A stretch of DNA of 29,315 nucleotides, taken from NCBI GenBank assembly GCA_034698045.1, contig JAQGAU010000386.1, forward strand, positions 1-29,315, written 5' to 3'. The first letter of the stretch is position 1. Every line of letters starts with the position of its first letter. Shown in pieces: positions 1 to 12,185 of the stretch. The notes under the pieces are model-generated. The model saw only the letters and a program-made list of their open reading frames with translations. It had not been told where the DNA came from and did no database searches. Position numbers and translations under genes: made by a program. This DNA comes from Paramacrobiotus richtersi. Its lineage: Eukaryota > Tardigrada > Eutardigrada > Parachela > Macrobiotidae.

Positions 1-2182
1 GCAATGCAGGACGAAATGCAGTGCAGCATCTGCTTAACGCCCGCCGCAATAGGCAGTGAGTACTGCGTGTTCTGTCACAATCCCAATTTAGCTAATGCAT
101 ACGCTTGCAACAGGCTTCGAGTGAATTATCTGTGCTACGGCGTGACTTTGCGGAGCTCGTTTTATTTGTTACGTGTTATTTTGTGGATCATGGGGTCAAT
201 TTGAAACCACACCCATTTCCGTCAGAGAGGATTACATAAACAGGATCTTGATGAAGATTATGTCGAACCATGCAATACGCTTCGCAATCATAGAATAAGA
301 GGGATATAACGCTGATCGTGGCAATCATCATAACTATTAAACCTAATAGGTTCCACGTGATCGAAATTAATATCAAAGACATGATAATGTTGACGATGAT
401 CACGTAAAACCTTACCGAAGATTTTGTCTGAGACGGAGACTCTCATGACTTATAATCTGCAAACCAAAGGCTTCACAAGTCATTTTCTGGGTGGAAGTTG
501 CGCTACACGGGATGGGTGAGCTGAGTTCTACTTATATGAGCAAAGCTATAAGCGGTAATAAGTGGGCATTATAATGGGCATTTAGAACTATTTGTCGTGA
601 TAGCTTCCAAGGAAAATCTTCTGCTTTAGACAGGCCCACCTATGGTCGTTTGCCATTGAAGCGCTTTGGGAGAACGTTTCAAGAACCAATGATTACTTAA
701 CTGGTCGCAATGCGTGATTTTCACTTATCAGTATCATAATCTCATCATCATTGACGGAAAAACTGTCGCCGTGGGGAATATACATGAAATTACTGTTCGG
801 CATTCTTGAGGGCATGAGGCAGTGTGCCACAAAAAAAACTCCTGCTAGCGACCCGACATTCTCACCTACGCAATTCATGGACTAGCTCTTCTACAAAAAA
901 GCGTGGAACTATTCTGCATCAAAAGAAGCTCTTTGAAAAGCGTTTGGGACAGTTAATTTTGAAATGTGTTCATTTCTCGTCAGATAACTAAGCAGACTAT
1001 TCGCACAAACTGGATTCGGAGAACTGACAAGTTTAATCAACAGGAACCCGCTCTTCTCATGTGGCATCTTTTAGCATACCATTAACGTTTCGTGTTGAAC
1101 CTTATTCCATTTCCTGGCAAACTCCATATTGATATATCGTTCCTTCAGCCGGTATAGATAGGTCACGATCCGGTAATAAAACACCACCGTGCAGGTGACA
1201 GGAAGGATGAATCCGGTGATCATTAGGAGTGTGACGTAGGTGAGAGATACTGTCGATTTGGCTGACCAGTTAATCGTACAACCGGAACCATGCCTGGCGA
1301 TTCCGTACTCTCCCACACCGACGACTGGTAGAATGCAGAAAACGAACGATACTGTGCAAATGGCTGTTATTATTGGTCCAGTTGTACCGCAACGGTTGGT
1401 CCTTATGTCTGATACTTTTCTCACTGCTGTAAGTAAAACGGCTGGAATTGTTAAGTTTTAACTGTATGTTCGTAGTTGAAAGCAGGCAATTTCTCTGTAT
1501 ATTCCGAATTGCTTGCTTAACTATTTGAAAACGCCCACTTTTACTACCTGAAAAACGTCAACTTGCTCAGGTTACTTACATATCTGTTCTGCTGTTAGGG
1601 TGGTCAGGAGTACGTAAGCGATCGCCGGCAAATCGAAAATGGAAAACAGACCGAGACACATTGTAAGGAAGGCATACGCAGTACATCCTGCAGTCAAATT
1701 AAGATTAGCTTCTTTGCAGTTCTACCAGACGGAAGATGATCATTCACCAAGAAAATTTCATTGCGATGAAGGGCAAGACATTCAAAGAAATCACCGTACG
1801 TGAAAATTAGAAGAAGAGCAGGTCAATGTGCAAAACATAATCGATATGTACAGTAATGATATATTGTATATATCTGTCCAACAATGTCAGTAAACTATTT
1901 GAAGTTTGCTTTCAAATGCTGTACTAAATGCTCTTGTTTCCAAGTTATCGGTTCAGCAGTATAAATGCGCATGTATGTACTCTGTAGTAGCTGTATTACC
2001 TGCTTCACCGAATTTCCATTGGTGGCTAAGCAGAGAAACTTCGACCATCGGATACGTTATCAACGCGAGAAGCCCATTTGATATAGCCAAAAAACACATC
2101 AGGATGTCCAGGGGCAACAGCTGCCCTTTTTGTCGAAGCAGTGCAGTTAGCACTATGCCGTTGGCATACACCGACAAGATCC
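1..2182 (-). CDS. Opsin-like rhodopsin-family GPCR, partial (3' end off window, 5' exon not identified)
   Basis: Exons high to low: 2182-2000 (TM1-TM2), 1687-1580 (TM3), 1426-1080 (TM4-TM5), 427-236 (TM6-TM7, less certain), 71-1 and beyond (tentative helix 8). Phases join as 1, 1, 0, 0. TM1 has YANGIVLTALLR; the TM2-TM3 junction reads KFGEAGC-TAYAFLTM, placing the conserved extracellular Cys. ECL2 has GEYGIARHGSGCTINW, the opsin-style loop, closest by eye to peropsin/neuropsin types. The TM3 end reads AIAYVLL where E/DRY is expected. TM6 has TWNLLGL instead of CWxP, and the TM7 segment MVRHNLHQDPVY has Arg or His near the retinal-lysine position. It is thus an unusual opsin relative, perhaps not light-binding, or a decaying copy. 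Signal for exons TM1-TM5 is good; the last two exons are inference. Confidence 0.65.
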
Positions 2183-3965
2183 CTACAAGAGAAATTCGGT
2201 AAATATAGTCGTATTTTCTGGATTCGCGGTTATGTACAAATAAAGAGCAGGTAGACAGCCACGACCAAATCAGCTTCCGGTGATAAAGTCGATCCCATTG
2301 ACATATCGGTCCTTCGTTTTTCCGGTTCGGAATAGAGATATACCAGTTCCATCAACGGTGCTGATGCGTTTAACATTTCCGCTGGGCTGTTTTGCATACA
2401 TACAGCTTAAGCGCTCTCGCTCAACGTAGTGGTTCGTGCTAACTGAAAACTGATCTGCAATTAATGCCTTGCATGATTACGTATGTTGCCTTGACCAGAT
2501 CAACAGAGAGAACTTCCAGTACAGAAGATCCTTGTAGCTGTGTGCACAGATAAACGTAGCTTTTAGCGAACTACCGTATCTTGCAGTCTCAACTGGTGTG
2601 ACTGAACAGCCAGACATATGTAATGTAAACCGCAGTAATGATTACTGAGTAATCATGTCTTACGGTGTGCAAATTCCATAATAGTATGTGGTACGTAAAG
2701 CGAATGTGTCCTCATTTAAGCTGCGGTGTGAACTAACCGGAACTGAAAATTAACCCACCGGGAATGCTAGATACCCAAGAGTACCGTATATTCCACTTTA
2801 ACAACTGAAGTGCTAATGAAACTTGACAGTAACAGTGTATTTGGATTGTTTTCGGGTGTGTCTCATTTCCCTGATGACTTCAAACGGTCACAGTGAGAGT
2901 ACACGCGCTTTCATCAAAATTCCAATTGTACAGATGAATACTATGATTAAATAGCGCTATCAACACCATTTTAATCCACTTGAATCAATGGGTACTGCAG
3001 GGTTGATTACGAGGTTTTGATACTTGGGTAATGACTACCGAGAGGTTATATTAGTTACGTGGAGAAAACCCGTCTAATGAGCACAAGCATTTGTACGGTC
3101 ATATAACGGTGGAGGCTGTATGATGCCTTGATTGTATATAACAACGAGGGTGTTTACCTTCCCGCCCAGACGACAGCTGTATCGGCTATAAAATGTGTTG
3201 AGTCTCGATGGGTTGTTGTTGTTAATGAAAGTGGTGCAAACATCATTCTCTCTGTGGTACACCAGATTGACAGATTCATGAGAATCTGTAGACCCGCTTT
3301 ATCATACCGAGAGTGCCTTGGTAACTGTACCTAGAGAATGTGCACCAGCAACCATATTCATCAGTTTAGGTAATTCTGTAATAAAGACTAGAATGGTCAT
3401 TGAAATATCAGTACTACTGAATTCTTACATATACGACAGTTATCTTCCAAGTTCCATGTGATTTCGTACATAATGAGAAAGGACACATTGACGTCAACAT
3501 TTTGACCACAGATCCGATGTTCATTATTAGCAAGTAATTAACAGCAGACAAAATGTGGGCCTGACAAATCTGGGATAATGACAGCTGAAAGATCAGAACA
3601 TTAGCCATATTTATGGCAGATGAGTAAACAATATCGTGTGGTCAACGTGTACCACTATGTACGTACGCCCCTTGCGAACGGCTTTCAATTTAACCTCGTT
3701 GTTAGACTCCGTAGCCATCCGAACATGTAGTCTGGGGAGAGCGCGCACCACAATGTAACAATGTTGAACGATATATTACACCATACAAGTGGAAAACGAA
3801 GCCGGTGTTGAATCAGTTGATAGCAGAGCTTTGGCTAGGTTTTATTTCACATTAAACAAGAGCGCCCGAAAAGCCGCGGCTTATTAAATAAACATTTTCA
3901 AGACCATAGCATGCCCCTATCGCATATGTTAATAAGACGTCTTAATATCTTATTTTGCGTTGATT
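2183..3965. other. Intergenic: 5' side of the GPCR, 3' side of Egfr
   Basis: The first exon(s) of the GPCR should lie here, ending in phase 1 before the acceptor at 2183, but I could not identify one. The 64-codon minus frame at 3608-3414 has no recognisable match. Confidence 0.4.
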
Positions 3966-4761
3966 TCATTTAAGCCGGACGTTGCTGAGCGGTATCCACT
4001 CGGCCCGAGGCGAACTGAGTTCGTTGCCACCATTATCATTCAGCTGCGGCACTTCGTGCGTCTCCGGCACGCTATCATTTTTATCTGAAACAAAACCATA
4101 AGTATACACTGATAAACATGTAGCAGGCACTTGGCTGGTATTCGGGAAGCCTCAGTGTATTGTCCAAAGCGGAAACAATAAAGTTGATTTCTAATAGATT
4201 GTAGTTCAGACAATGTGTTTCAAGTATTGCCTGTTTGCGGTCCACTGAGATCTAAATATGCCGTTTCCGGGAAGCCGTCTGCTCGAGCCAGATATCCGTT
4301 GTTCACACAGATGCGTGTTGGCTCTGGCGGCCGATCAGTTATATGATTGGTATCTGCGAACACCAACACTGTCGAACGTCCTGTTATATCCACAAACACC
4401 GCCGCGGCTAAACTCTTACGTGTTCCCCTCAGGGCAACGGGAGTCGCTGTGTATCGTGGATCACACGGCAAACTGTTGTGTGGATGCTGCAGAAAATCAA
4501 AAATTATTATTCCACAAATAGAAGACTACAGACAGAATCTGTATTAGCTTCACATTACGACTACCTCCTTGGTGCTATCAATGCTAGTCTCCGGGTTATA
4601 ACGAGCAGTCCACGGATTGACGTAATCGTCAGCCAACACAAGTTGCTCGGCGACAGCTTCTTCCATGTCACGAAAGAGGCTTTTCTCGTCTTCCACAGTA
4701 TATTCTGGTAGACGCGAGTACTCATCACCAGGTATAACCAAATAGCGACCAGGATCGCGTG
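3966..4761 (-). other. Egfr: Egfr C-terminal signalling tail (end of exon 14, exons 15-17)
   Basis: The tail carries several candidate phosphotyrosines: DDYVNPW (a YxN Grb2 SH2-type site), RYNPE, RYTA, NGYLA and TAYLDL. Exon 14 is spliced at GAG|GTAGTC. Exon 15 to 16 uses GTAAGA...TTCGCAG with a 66 nt in-frame intron. Exon 16 ends at ACAG|GCAATA, a GC donor, and joins TTTCAG|AT to read [12 protein letters not shown]. The final exon ends [10 protein letters not shown] then TGA. Tail exons diverge fast in this family, so this part is less certain than the kinase. Confidence 0.72.
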
Positions 4762-7700
4762 CCATTTTGGCAAAATCTTCCTCTAGTTCCATAAAGGATG
4801 GTCGGCTTTCGGGATGGGAGTTCCAGCACTTCAACAGCAGCATGTACACGTCCAGGGTGCCGATGAATGGCTGTGGCAGTCGTTCGCCGCTTTGGAGGGC
4901 ACTGTACATTTCTTTAACGGGAGTATTTTCGAAGGGCTTCTGTCCATAAGATAAGACCTCCCACACGGTGACTCCAAAGGCCCACACATCGGTTTTGTGG
5001 CTGTAAACGCCGCGTTCAATACATTCTGGAGCCAACCATTTGATCGGCATCTAATCAAAAATCATGTCAGACTGTCAGTTTGACAGCTCCACGTCTTATT
5101 ATCTCTAATTACACTGTGTTGAACTAGCTCTAGAGTATGCTAACTATATTACGTCTTATCTTTCTCTAAACTGCGCTCAACTCTGTGTACAACGGTTTTA
5201 TATTCATACCAGTCCTCCGCTAGATTTGACAGACTCTTCGTGGCAGTCCAACATACGAGCCAGTCCAAAGTCGGTCACCTTCACCCAGTTGGGCCGTTCC
5301 ACCAGTACATTGCGTGCGGCCAGGTCACGGTGAATCATGTGACGCTTCTCAAGATATTTCATACCCTAATAGCCGAGAATCGGGCGTTATAAAACACACT
5401 TTGCAACATTATTTTCACCACGAGTACCTTGGCAATCTGCGAACACCAGTTCAGAAGAGTTCGCGAAGTGATGCTCTTCTTGTTCTTTTTGACGTAGTCT
5501 AGCAGGGATCCCAGTGGCAGCAACTGCGTTACCAGCATTATCTGGGAAGTCATGCACAATCCGAGCAACGACACTAAATGTGGATTACTCACGGACGCCA
5601 TGACATGCGCCTCCTGAAACGGTTAACCAGTCTAGGTTCTCAGCGGCAGAAACAAGCAGATTTTTAGTTTCTTACGTCTAAGATCGCTTTGGCATCGCCC
5701 GCACCAACGCCCTCTTTCATAATTTTAATCGCTACCGGAATCTTCAAGTTCTCATTAGGCGGTAGCCACAACCCCTGTACATGTGAGGAAGAGAATGGTA
5801 TGCTTGATTTTGGAGACCGCCACAAGTACAACTAAAAGTTTGTGGATCGACCAAGTTTTCGCCGTCCTATTTGGGGTTGCTCCTGCATGCCCACCTGGTA
5901 TACAACGCCGAAGGCGCCCTGTCCTAGCTGTCCTCCTCGTCGCAGTTCTTTTTCGCTAATTAGTCTGAGCTTGGACGTATCGGGCTTATTGCCCGTCGGT
6001 GCAAGCGGCTCCGTTTCTTCAATACCGGCAAACCTGTTCCGGATGGCCAAAGTTTCCAACTTGATTTTCGATTTTTTAAAACGAAAGCACAGAACAATCC
6101 CAACAATGGCGATAACACCAGCCACAGCTCCTACCACACCAAGGATAATGTACCTGGTTTTGGACGCCCTGAAAACAGTGGCCATTACGCGACCATGAGT
6201 GCAAGAGTTCAACGTTAGTAGCACCACGGCGCACACATACGAGACAATATTATCATCCTTGGTGCACAGGTTTTCCGACGGATCTAGCACGATCTGCGGA
6301 TCGGGGGGCTCATTCGTGCTGTAGACCCGCTCAGCCGGGCATTGGTTAGTGCAGTTGAACAACTGCGGTCTATCTGGATTGTAATAATCACGGTATGCTC
6401 GGCAAGACACACACTGCGTCGACAACGATCCAGTGCATCCTCGCATACTGCAGTCAGAGTTGCAGCGCTGGCACAACGAAGTTCCTTCCTCGATGTAGTG
6501 GGTTGCATTTGGGCAGGTTGGGGCGCACTTCCCATCTACTTTGAAATATGCACATTCTTGGCAATTGTACACCCCACTATCACGGCATTTCGTGCAATAC
6601 GGGTGGCAGGGCTTGCAGATTTTCTTGCCGATCATTGTTGCCATTGCGGCGGTTTCGTTGTAGGCGATCGTTTGGAAGTAACGCAAAGGACACGGTGCCT
6701 CTGCCGGTAAACAGTGAGTCTGCATGCGTGCAAATAAAACACGAGATCAACACACACAATACGTAGAAATGCTCAGAGGACGCACCCCGTGCGCGCCTTC
6801 AGTAACAATCCCCACTTCACACGATCTGCATCCAACCTCGCCGACAAATGATCCCGGTCCAGTGCACCCGTCCGCGCACAGTTTACTGCAGGGTTGACAT
6901 ACCTTCCGCGAATCCCTGTATTTTTTCACTGGGCACACCGCCACACAATTAGGTCCGTCCTTCGCATGAAGACATGCAGTGCAGTTACTTTCATCCTGCA
7001 GAACTATTTGCCATCAAGACAAAGAAACGTGCCCTGTGGCTAACTCGTTTTCAGTACTGCCCGTTTGTCCTTCCGATAACCACAAAGTACACAGCGCGTC
7101 ATAAAACATGTTCCAGATACGATGGAGAAAAAAAAAGTTCTTACAGGTCCGGTGCAGCCATCCCGACACTGCGCTTGGCATGGCGCACATGCGTTGTTTC
7201 CGGTGTGGTACAGCATTACGGAGCTGGTTCCGTTCCATTCCGCACAATCGCGCAGACAAGCCGATTTGTACATGTAATTGGCACAGAGCAAGCACTGATT
7301 TCGGTACGGACCCCAGCAGCCATCGTTTGAACACTCGGAATGGCACACTTCCCCGTCTCGGACTGACAAGAACATCATTGTTACCGTAATTCCACGTTTC
7401 AGGTACAGAGGTCATTTATCGATCATCTATCGTTTGATAATTTGTCAATTGCTCAACAAGGCAAAAAGCACTCTCATTTTAAACTGTAGCCGGACCTAAC
7501 GGAAGGAATCACCCAAGCGATCCAAACCACGGCTCTGGCTGGATGGCGACTTACCGCATTCGTTTTTGTCGCGATTGTTTCTCACTAATGGTTTCGAAGA
7601 AACGCCCGTCGCCGAAACAACAGCGCTCTGGCTGAACACTTTATTCCAGGCGATTTGGTCAACGTAACATAACTGAGGATTGTCCACGATTCTAACCCTC

Positions 7701-10700
7701 CCGGCACTAATTGTTTTGAGAGAATTCAACCCCAGAGACCGGAGATGCGCGTTCTTTACAATAGTCACAGTAAAGCCCCTAAATGCACAAAATCATTTTC
7801 TCAGGGAAAACTTCTTAGTTAAAGATTGTCCCGCTTTCGACTTACAGATCCTCCAAAAATCGACCTTGGATGGTTTCCAGATCCCGCAGAAATGACAAAT
7901 CAGTCATATTTTTATGTTGAGCATCAATTCTCAGGTATCCGGTAATTTTTCGGATGGTAGACAGTTGTTCCAGCTGGGATGGTGTGACGCCCGGATGGAA
8001 TACCGCCTTATCGCCGACAAACTGCGTTGATTCCGTAAATGACTGACGCAAGATAATCACACTCCCATCAATCACAGTGCAGTTCTGGAACTGCTGGAGC
8101 GTTATATTTGTGATCCAGTTAATCTTGCCAGCCGGTGGGTGTTGTTTGAAACCGGTACAAACTAGAAGAACAGAACGGTGGATCAGCGATTCTGTCGAAT
8201 ACTTTTCCGCCGAATAACTCCGAGTTCTGCTTGCTAACCTTTTGGACAAGGTCCATCACAGGTAACACACGCTCCATCCTTCTCCTGCTTGCCTGGCGGA
8301 CATTTGGAAGTATAATACTGCTCGTTCCTCAGGAAATTCTGCGGACATTCTTTAACACACGTTGTGCCATATGCGAATTTCCCATCCGGATTTGGGACAT
8401 TAACAAAGTGGTCGGGATCATATTTTTTCAGTGCAGGACACATTTGCACGCATTGTCCATCGTCGGCGAAATGGCGGCATGCGGTGCATTCGTTAGCGGC
8501 CGGTCCAGTGCACCCACCAGCACACTCTGGATGGCAGCAGTCTGATGGACCCGGACCACGGCAACGGTTCACTCCACACTGCTTGGCGCAGATCGTCTTT
8601 GTCACTGCCCAAAATGTTCAATACTGTAAGGCACCTCGACTTTTGGCATAATCGGTTTCATTACGCGGCAACAGAAGGCGCCCTTTGTTAGCGCTGGGGT
8701 GTAGATTTTCAGCTTGTGAGCTAATTGCCAGATTACTGTACCCTCGTGCGGAAATGCCAATCGGAAGATCCTCGAGCCAACTGTCTACTCTCGTTCGGGA
8801 AATTAGATTGGTCAGATTCAAATTACATTTGAAGGCGTACGAGTAATTCTTGACGGAAGGATGGGGAACAAAATATGTCAAAATAACTATTTCATATTTC
8901 TCTTGCCACGCTGCCCACGCATTTTGTTTAAATACTACTTACGTCATTTGGGATTATGTTCATTTTAGCAAATGATGACCCGATTTTTCCGCCCATGGTT
9001 TTATGAGAAATAGCAGTAAGATGGAAATGCTAGATTTTTTCGTTTTATTTTACAATGCCTGCTTTGATTGCTCCACAGACAGCGTCTGAGCGAGCGTTGC
9101 GACTGGCGGCCGTATTTGAGCGACGTCGAGATGTGGAAAGTTCATGAAAAGGAATCTCCTGCTGCCAGTTGGCGGCCCATGTTGCTCGGTACATATTTCC
9201 AAGCAAAACTTTCGACATTCGCTTGTTAAGCTTCACATATTCGGCCTTCCAGTGAGACAAATAACAATGCAGCGGAACAGAGCTGTAACTTACGTTGTTG
9301 GCACTGATCTCTTCCTGGACCCCAGCAGTTCCCCTTACACTCACTGTGACATGACAGGCATCCCGCTGCAGGACTCGAGTCGATTTTCAGATGCGTGCTG
9401 TTTATTTGCAGCAGATCGTTCCAGTTGACAGTGTTTGTTGCATGACACAGCTGCGGGCTCTTCCAAATGTAAAGTGTCCCATTACTGATTTCTGACAAGC
9501 GGACATCATACAATAATCAACAGAAAAATATATCAACAAGTTGAATCGTTTCTCACCTCTTAGCTGTTCCAGGCCGAGCTCTGTTAGGTGTGGATTGTTC
9601 GCTATAAATACGGAATAATAACGTTTCTGGTCATTCGCTCCGTACAGACTCCGACCACGGATTATCCGCAGATTCGGGAGATTTAGCAGTGCTTTAGTAA
9701 CGTTAAAGATCAGCAGGTATCCGGTGATGCCGCGGATGTGCTGTAAGAAATCTAAATCGGCCTCGGGCGGAATGTATGTCAATTCCAAATTTCCTTGTAC
9801 GTAGGTGCAATTGGAGTAACGATCTCTGAGTCTTTGCAGATGCACTGTTATATTCTGGCTGCTTGATAAACCATGCTCCGTACCGCTACAAACTAAAATG
9901 AGAAAGCGAAACCGAACATACTTAACTTCAACAGTAGGATAGCATTATCTTTCAAACTGGACCCACATACCTATTACTGCACGCTTTAATTAGTACCTCT
10001 ACTGTACACCGTGCCTGTTGACCGAGCGATCGAGGTTTATGCTTCTAAAGCTGAGCCTAACATAACTTCCTACTTGGTTGATATAAGGAAAACCTCCCAT
10101 TAGATTCTCATACTTTCTTTTGGGACTGTTGCTAGCAATGCCTGAGAGTGCCCTAAAAAAACTAGTTCTGCTGGGGAAGCTCTGGGAGTCCGCGGACTCT
10201 GGGATTTCCCATAGATCCCTTTGTTAAAAGAAAAGTACCGTAACGGCTTATTGGCCTTTTTGGTGCGAAGCGGCGACAGTTTGGGGACGTCCGCAGAGAG
10301 GGGTAAAAATATTAATTGTTTTACAAGATTGTGTGGACCCTATAAGTTGTTTTAAAGTGCAACAAAAACGCATGTACATTAAACACGGGGCTTCCGTGTA
10401 CAACATTTGTCATAACGCGAGACGGGGTCTGAAATTTCTATCAAGTTTGATCCGTTATCAACCAAATCTCTACATTGTGCTCGAATGAATACTTGAATTA
10501 AATCTTGATGGTCTTTTTCACTCGGTCTACAAGCACGAAAGAATGAAATGTATGACTAGTATTCTATTACATAAACATTTGCTTTATGCCCTTCTAAACG
10601 ACACTCTGCGTACAATTAACGTTTTTAACTCACATGGTCTGTGTACATGGTCTGTATTACTTCCAACAAACCTCGTTCCTCTACCGTAGTCGTTGTTGCA

Positions 10701-10804
10701 AAAACATCTTGTATGCTCACGGTCCCTTTGGCCAACAAGAAATGCAAACATCCAAAATGTAGGAACAATCCTTGAACAGACCAGTTCCTCAAAATGAACA
10801 TCAT
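3966..10804 (-). CDS. Egfr: EGF receptor (ErbB-family receptor tyrosine kinase), full length, 17 exons
   Basis: This is a plasma-membrane receptor kinase that binds EGF-like ligands and signals to Ras/MAPK. Exons read high to low: 10804-10672, 9892-9557, 9491-9294, 8604-8239, 8161-7846, 7778-7555, 7362-7145, 6995-6786, 6719-6241, 6168-5895, 5774-5676, 5613-5428, 5365-5210, 5050-4565, 4486-4420, 4353-4231, 4084-3966. Their sum is 3990 nt (1329 aa plus stop) and all phases agree. Domain order is signal peptide, L1 (about 45-160), furin-like CR1 (about 200-345), L2 (345-520), CR2/domain IV (525-825), one TM (about 833-855), juxtamembrane, kinase (about 895-1160) and a Tyr-bearing tail. The length is close to fly and worm EGFRs. 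The start is the ATG aligned with that of the upstream paralogue; an in-frame ATG exists at 10843. Exons and splice sites are my inference, but the family call is secure. Confidence 0.95.
4565..5895 (-). other. Egfr: Egfr tyrosine kinase domain (exons 11-14)
   Basis: Catalytic hallmarks are all present: VAIK lysine (about residue 935), alpha-C glutamate in ILDEAHVM, threonine gatekeeper in [16 protein letters not shown] (Asp about 1027), DFGLAR (Asp about 1045), PIKWLAPE, and the ErbB-type end [12 protein letters not shown]. The kinase should be active. The activation segment reads [13 protein letters not shown], so the tyrosine most receptor kinases carry there is absent; ErbB kinases are activated allosterically, so this need not be disabling. 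Confidence 0.93.
5895..6168 (-). other. Egfr: Egfr exon 10: transmembrane segment, juxtamembrane and glycine loop
   Basis: The exon opens with SASKTR and runs into one hydrophobic helix ([20 protein letters not shown], about residues 833-855) with small-residue spacing, then a basic stop-transfer FRFKKSKIK. The juxtamembrane has EPLAPTG, the counterpart of the ErbB threonine site, followed by the P-loop GQGAFGVVY. The intron before it (6240-6169) is 72 nt and in frame, with GTATGT donor, TACTAAC branch and TTTTCAG acceptor. If that intron were retained it would add 24 hydrophobic residues before the TM. Confidence 0.9.
8605..9293 (-). other. Egfr intron 3, enlarged relative to the paralogue
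   Basis: This intron is 689 bp, against 124 bp at the same position in the upstream paralogue. It has a GTAAGT donor and GGCAG acceptor. An 87-codon open frame (8881-8618) lies inside it with no recognisable domain and no counterpart in the paralogue; it may be chance or insertion-derived. Confidence 0.6.
10672..10804 (-). other. Egfr: Egfr exon 1: signal peptide exon
   Basis: The exon encodes [12 protein letters not shown], then a hydrophobic stretch ([16 protein letters not shown]) typical of a signal peptide, then a Thr-rich linker ending TTVEER. Splicing at GAG|GTTTGT (phase 1) to the acceptor at 9893 gives VEER-VCSGTE, matching the start of the mature ErbB L1 domain. The paralogue at 16378-16249 has the same exon, donor and phase, which supports the model. 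Other GT sites lie downstream (10663-10630), but none restores the reading frame of exon 2. Confidence 0.75.
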
Positions 10805-12185
10805 CCAGAGTGCGTGAAGTTCACAGTCGGATAACCACTGCACTTGTTAATTTGAGAATTAGAGTGTCCCAATATTCCCCTTCCTCTATATGACTCCCGT
10901 CTGGAATGAACTCTGGTAAAAAGCCATCAACATACGCGATTTTGTCCCGGTTATAAACGTAACAAATGAGGAAACCAGTCTGGCAATTGTTGCTAACAAC
11001 TATGCCGTTTAGCGTGACTCGAAAACGCCGATTTAATGCACATTTTTATGCACAACGCTCCACTGCATCGCAGAAAAACGTAGACACAACCCGCCGAAAG
11101 ATAAGAGCGATCTCATTCGCTCAGTACACATTCCGTTGCCGATATAGAAAACGTCTCTCGAACGTGCCGTTTTGTAAATCGGCACAACATTCGTCAGGCG
11201 GCCCGAGTTGATGCAACTCCGTAGGCATTTCAGTGCAGTGTGTTAATCAAACTACAGTTTAAACTTTAAAACGCTCCTGAGAATTCCGAGCCGACAGTTT
11301 TGTAAAGAATAAAATTTACTGTGTGATGGTATCAAAATTAGCAAAATTGAACGTTTGTTTCTGTCAGTGTATGACTTTAATTACTGTTGGACGATGCCGA
11401 AATTCCAAATATCGAGTTAATCGGCTGTTTACCGGTTCTATCGTTATGAAACCTGCTCATTTTACGTGAATCTTGTATCTGATCTTGTCGCAATTTCTAG
11501 ATTCAGATTTCCTGCATTTTTATAATAATTATGAAGGTATAAACCCTATATTAAAAATGTTTGTTTGTCGGACGTTACCTTCTGGGTGGCAATAGCAAAT
11601 GGTATGGGATTTGTTGAATGCGGGCATATTCCCTCACCCGATTTCTAAACTATCTTGAGATTCGTGATCAGTGACCTCGTTTACATAACAAACTTTCTTT
11701 AAAATGCTGATACATAAACATAAATATTCGCCTTATATTTGCATGTAAAAATTTATTACGTATTTAATTAGCTTGAGTAGACCGGTTCGTCACTATTACC
11801 TGCTATCACAGGTACCGGAAATGACAGGCAACGCTGATTATTATAACAAAGTTAATTAATTACACGCAAATTCGATAAGTATTATAGACACGGTAGTGCT
11901 ATTCTGCAATAATTATTCATATTGATTATCACACCACTGCAAATGGATATTGTTTTTTTACTGCGACTTACTCATTGGTAATCAGCTGGCTAATTAGCCT
12001 TTAATTTGCTCACCTGTTATACTGACAGAATTCTTGCCGGTATCAAGCATCTTTATTAGCGTCAAATTGTTTGTACAATCGTACAATCAAATTTAATTGT
12101 ATAATCAGATTGTTTGTGCAATCAAACGCAACGTACTGTACATTAATGCCATACGATAGACACACATTGTGTCAACCTTATAACA

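Noticed and set aside
4..204. Plus-strand CxxC protein (CSICLTP...CVFCHNP)
   Set aside because: It looks zinc-finger-like at first glance, but is short, has no partner exons, and overlaps the tentative last exon of the minus-strand GPCR.
5842..6710. Long plus-strand open frames (118 and 122 codons) opposite Egfr
   Set aside because: They are antisense shadows of the Cys-rich and TM/P-loop exons, with no family resemblance.
6747..6785. Egfr exon 8 read on to its own stop as a second soluble isoform
   Set aside because: The frame does continue past GGG|GTGCGT to a TGA near 6749, so a truncated isoform is possible, but the donor and the phase-matched exon 9 acceptor make splicing the simpler model here.
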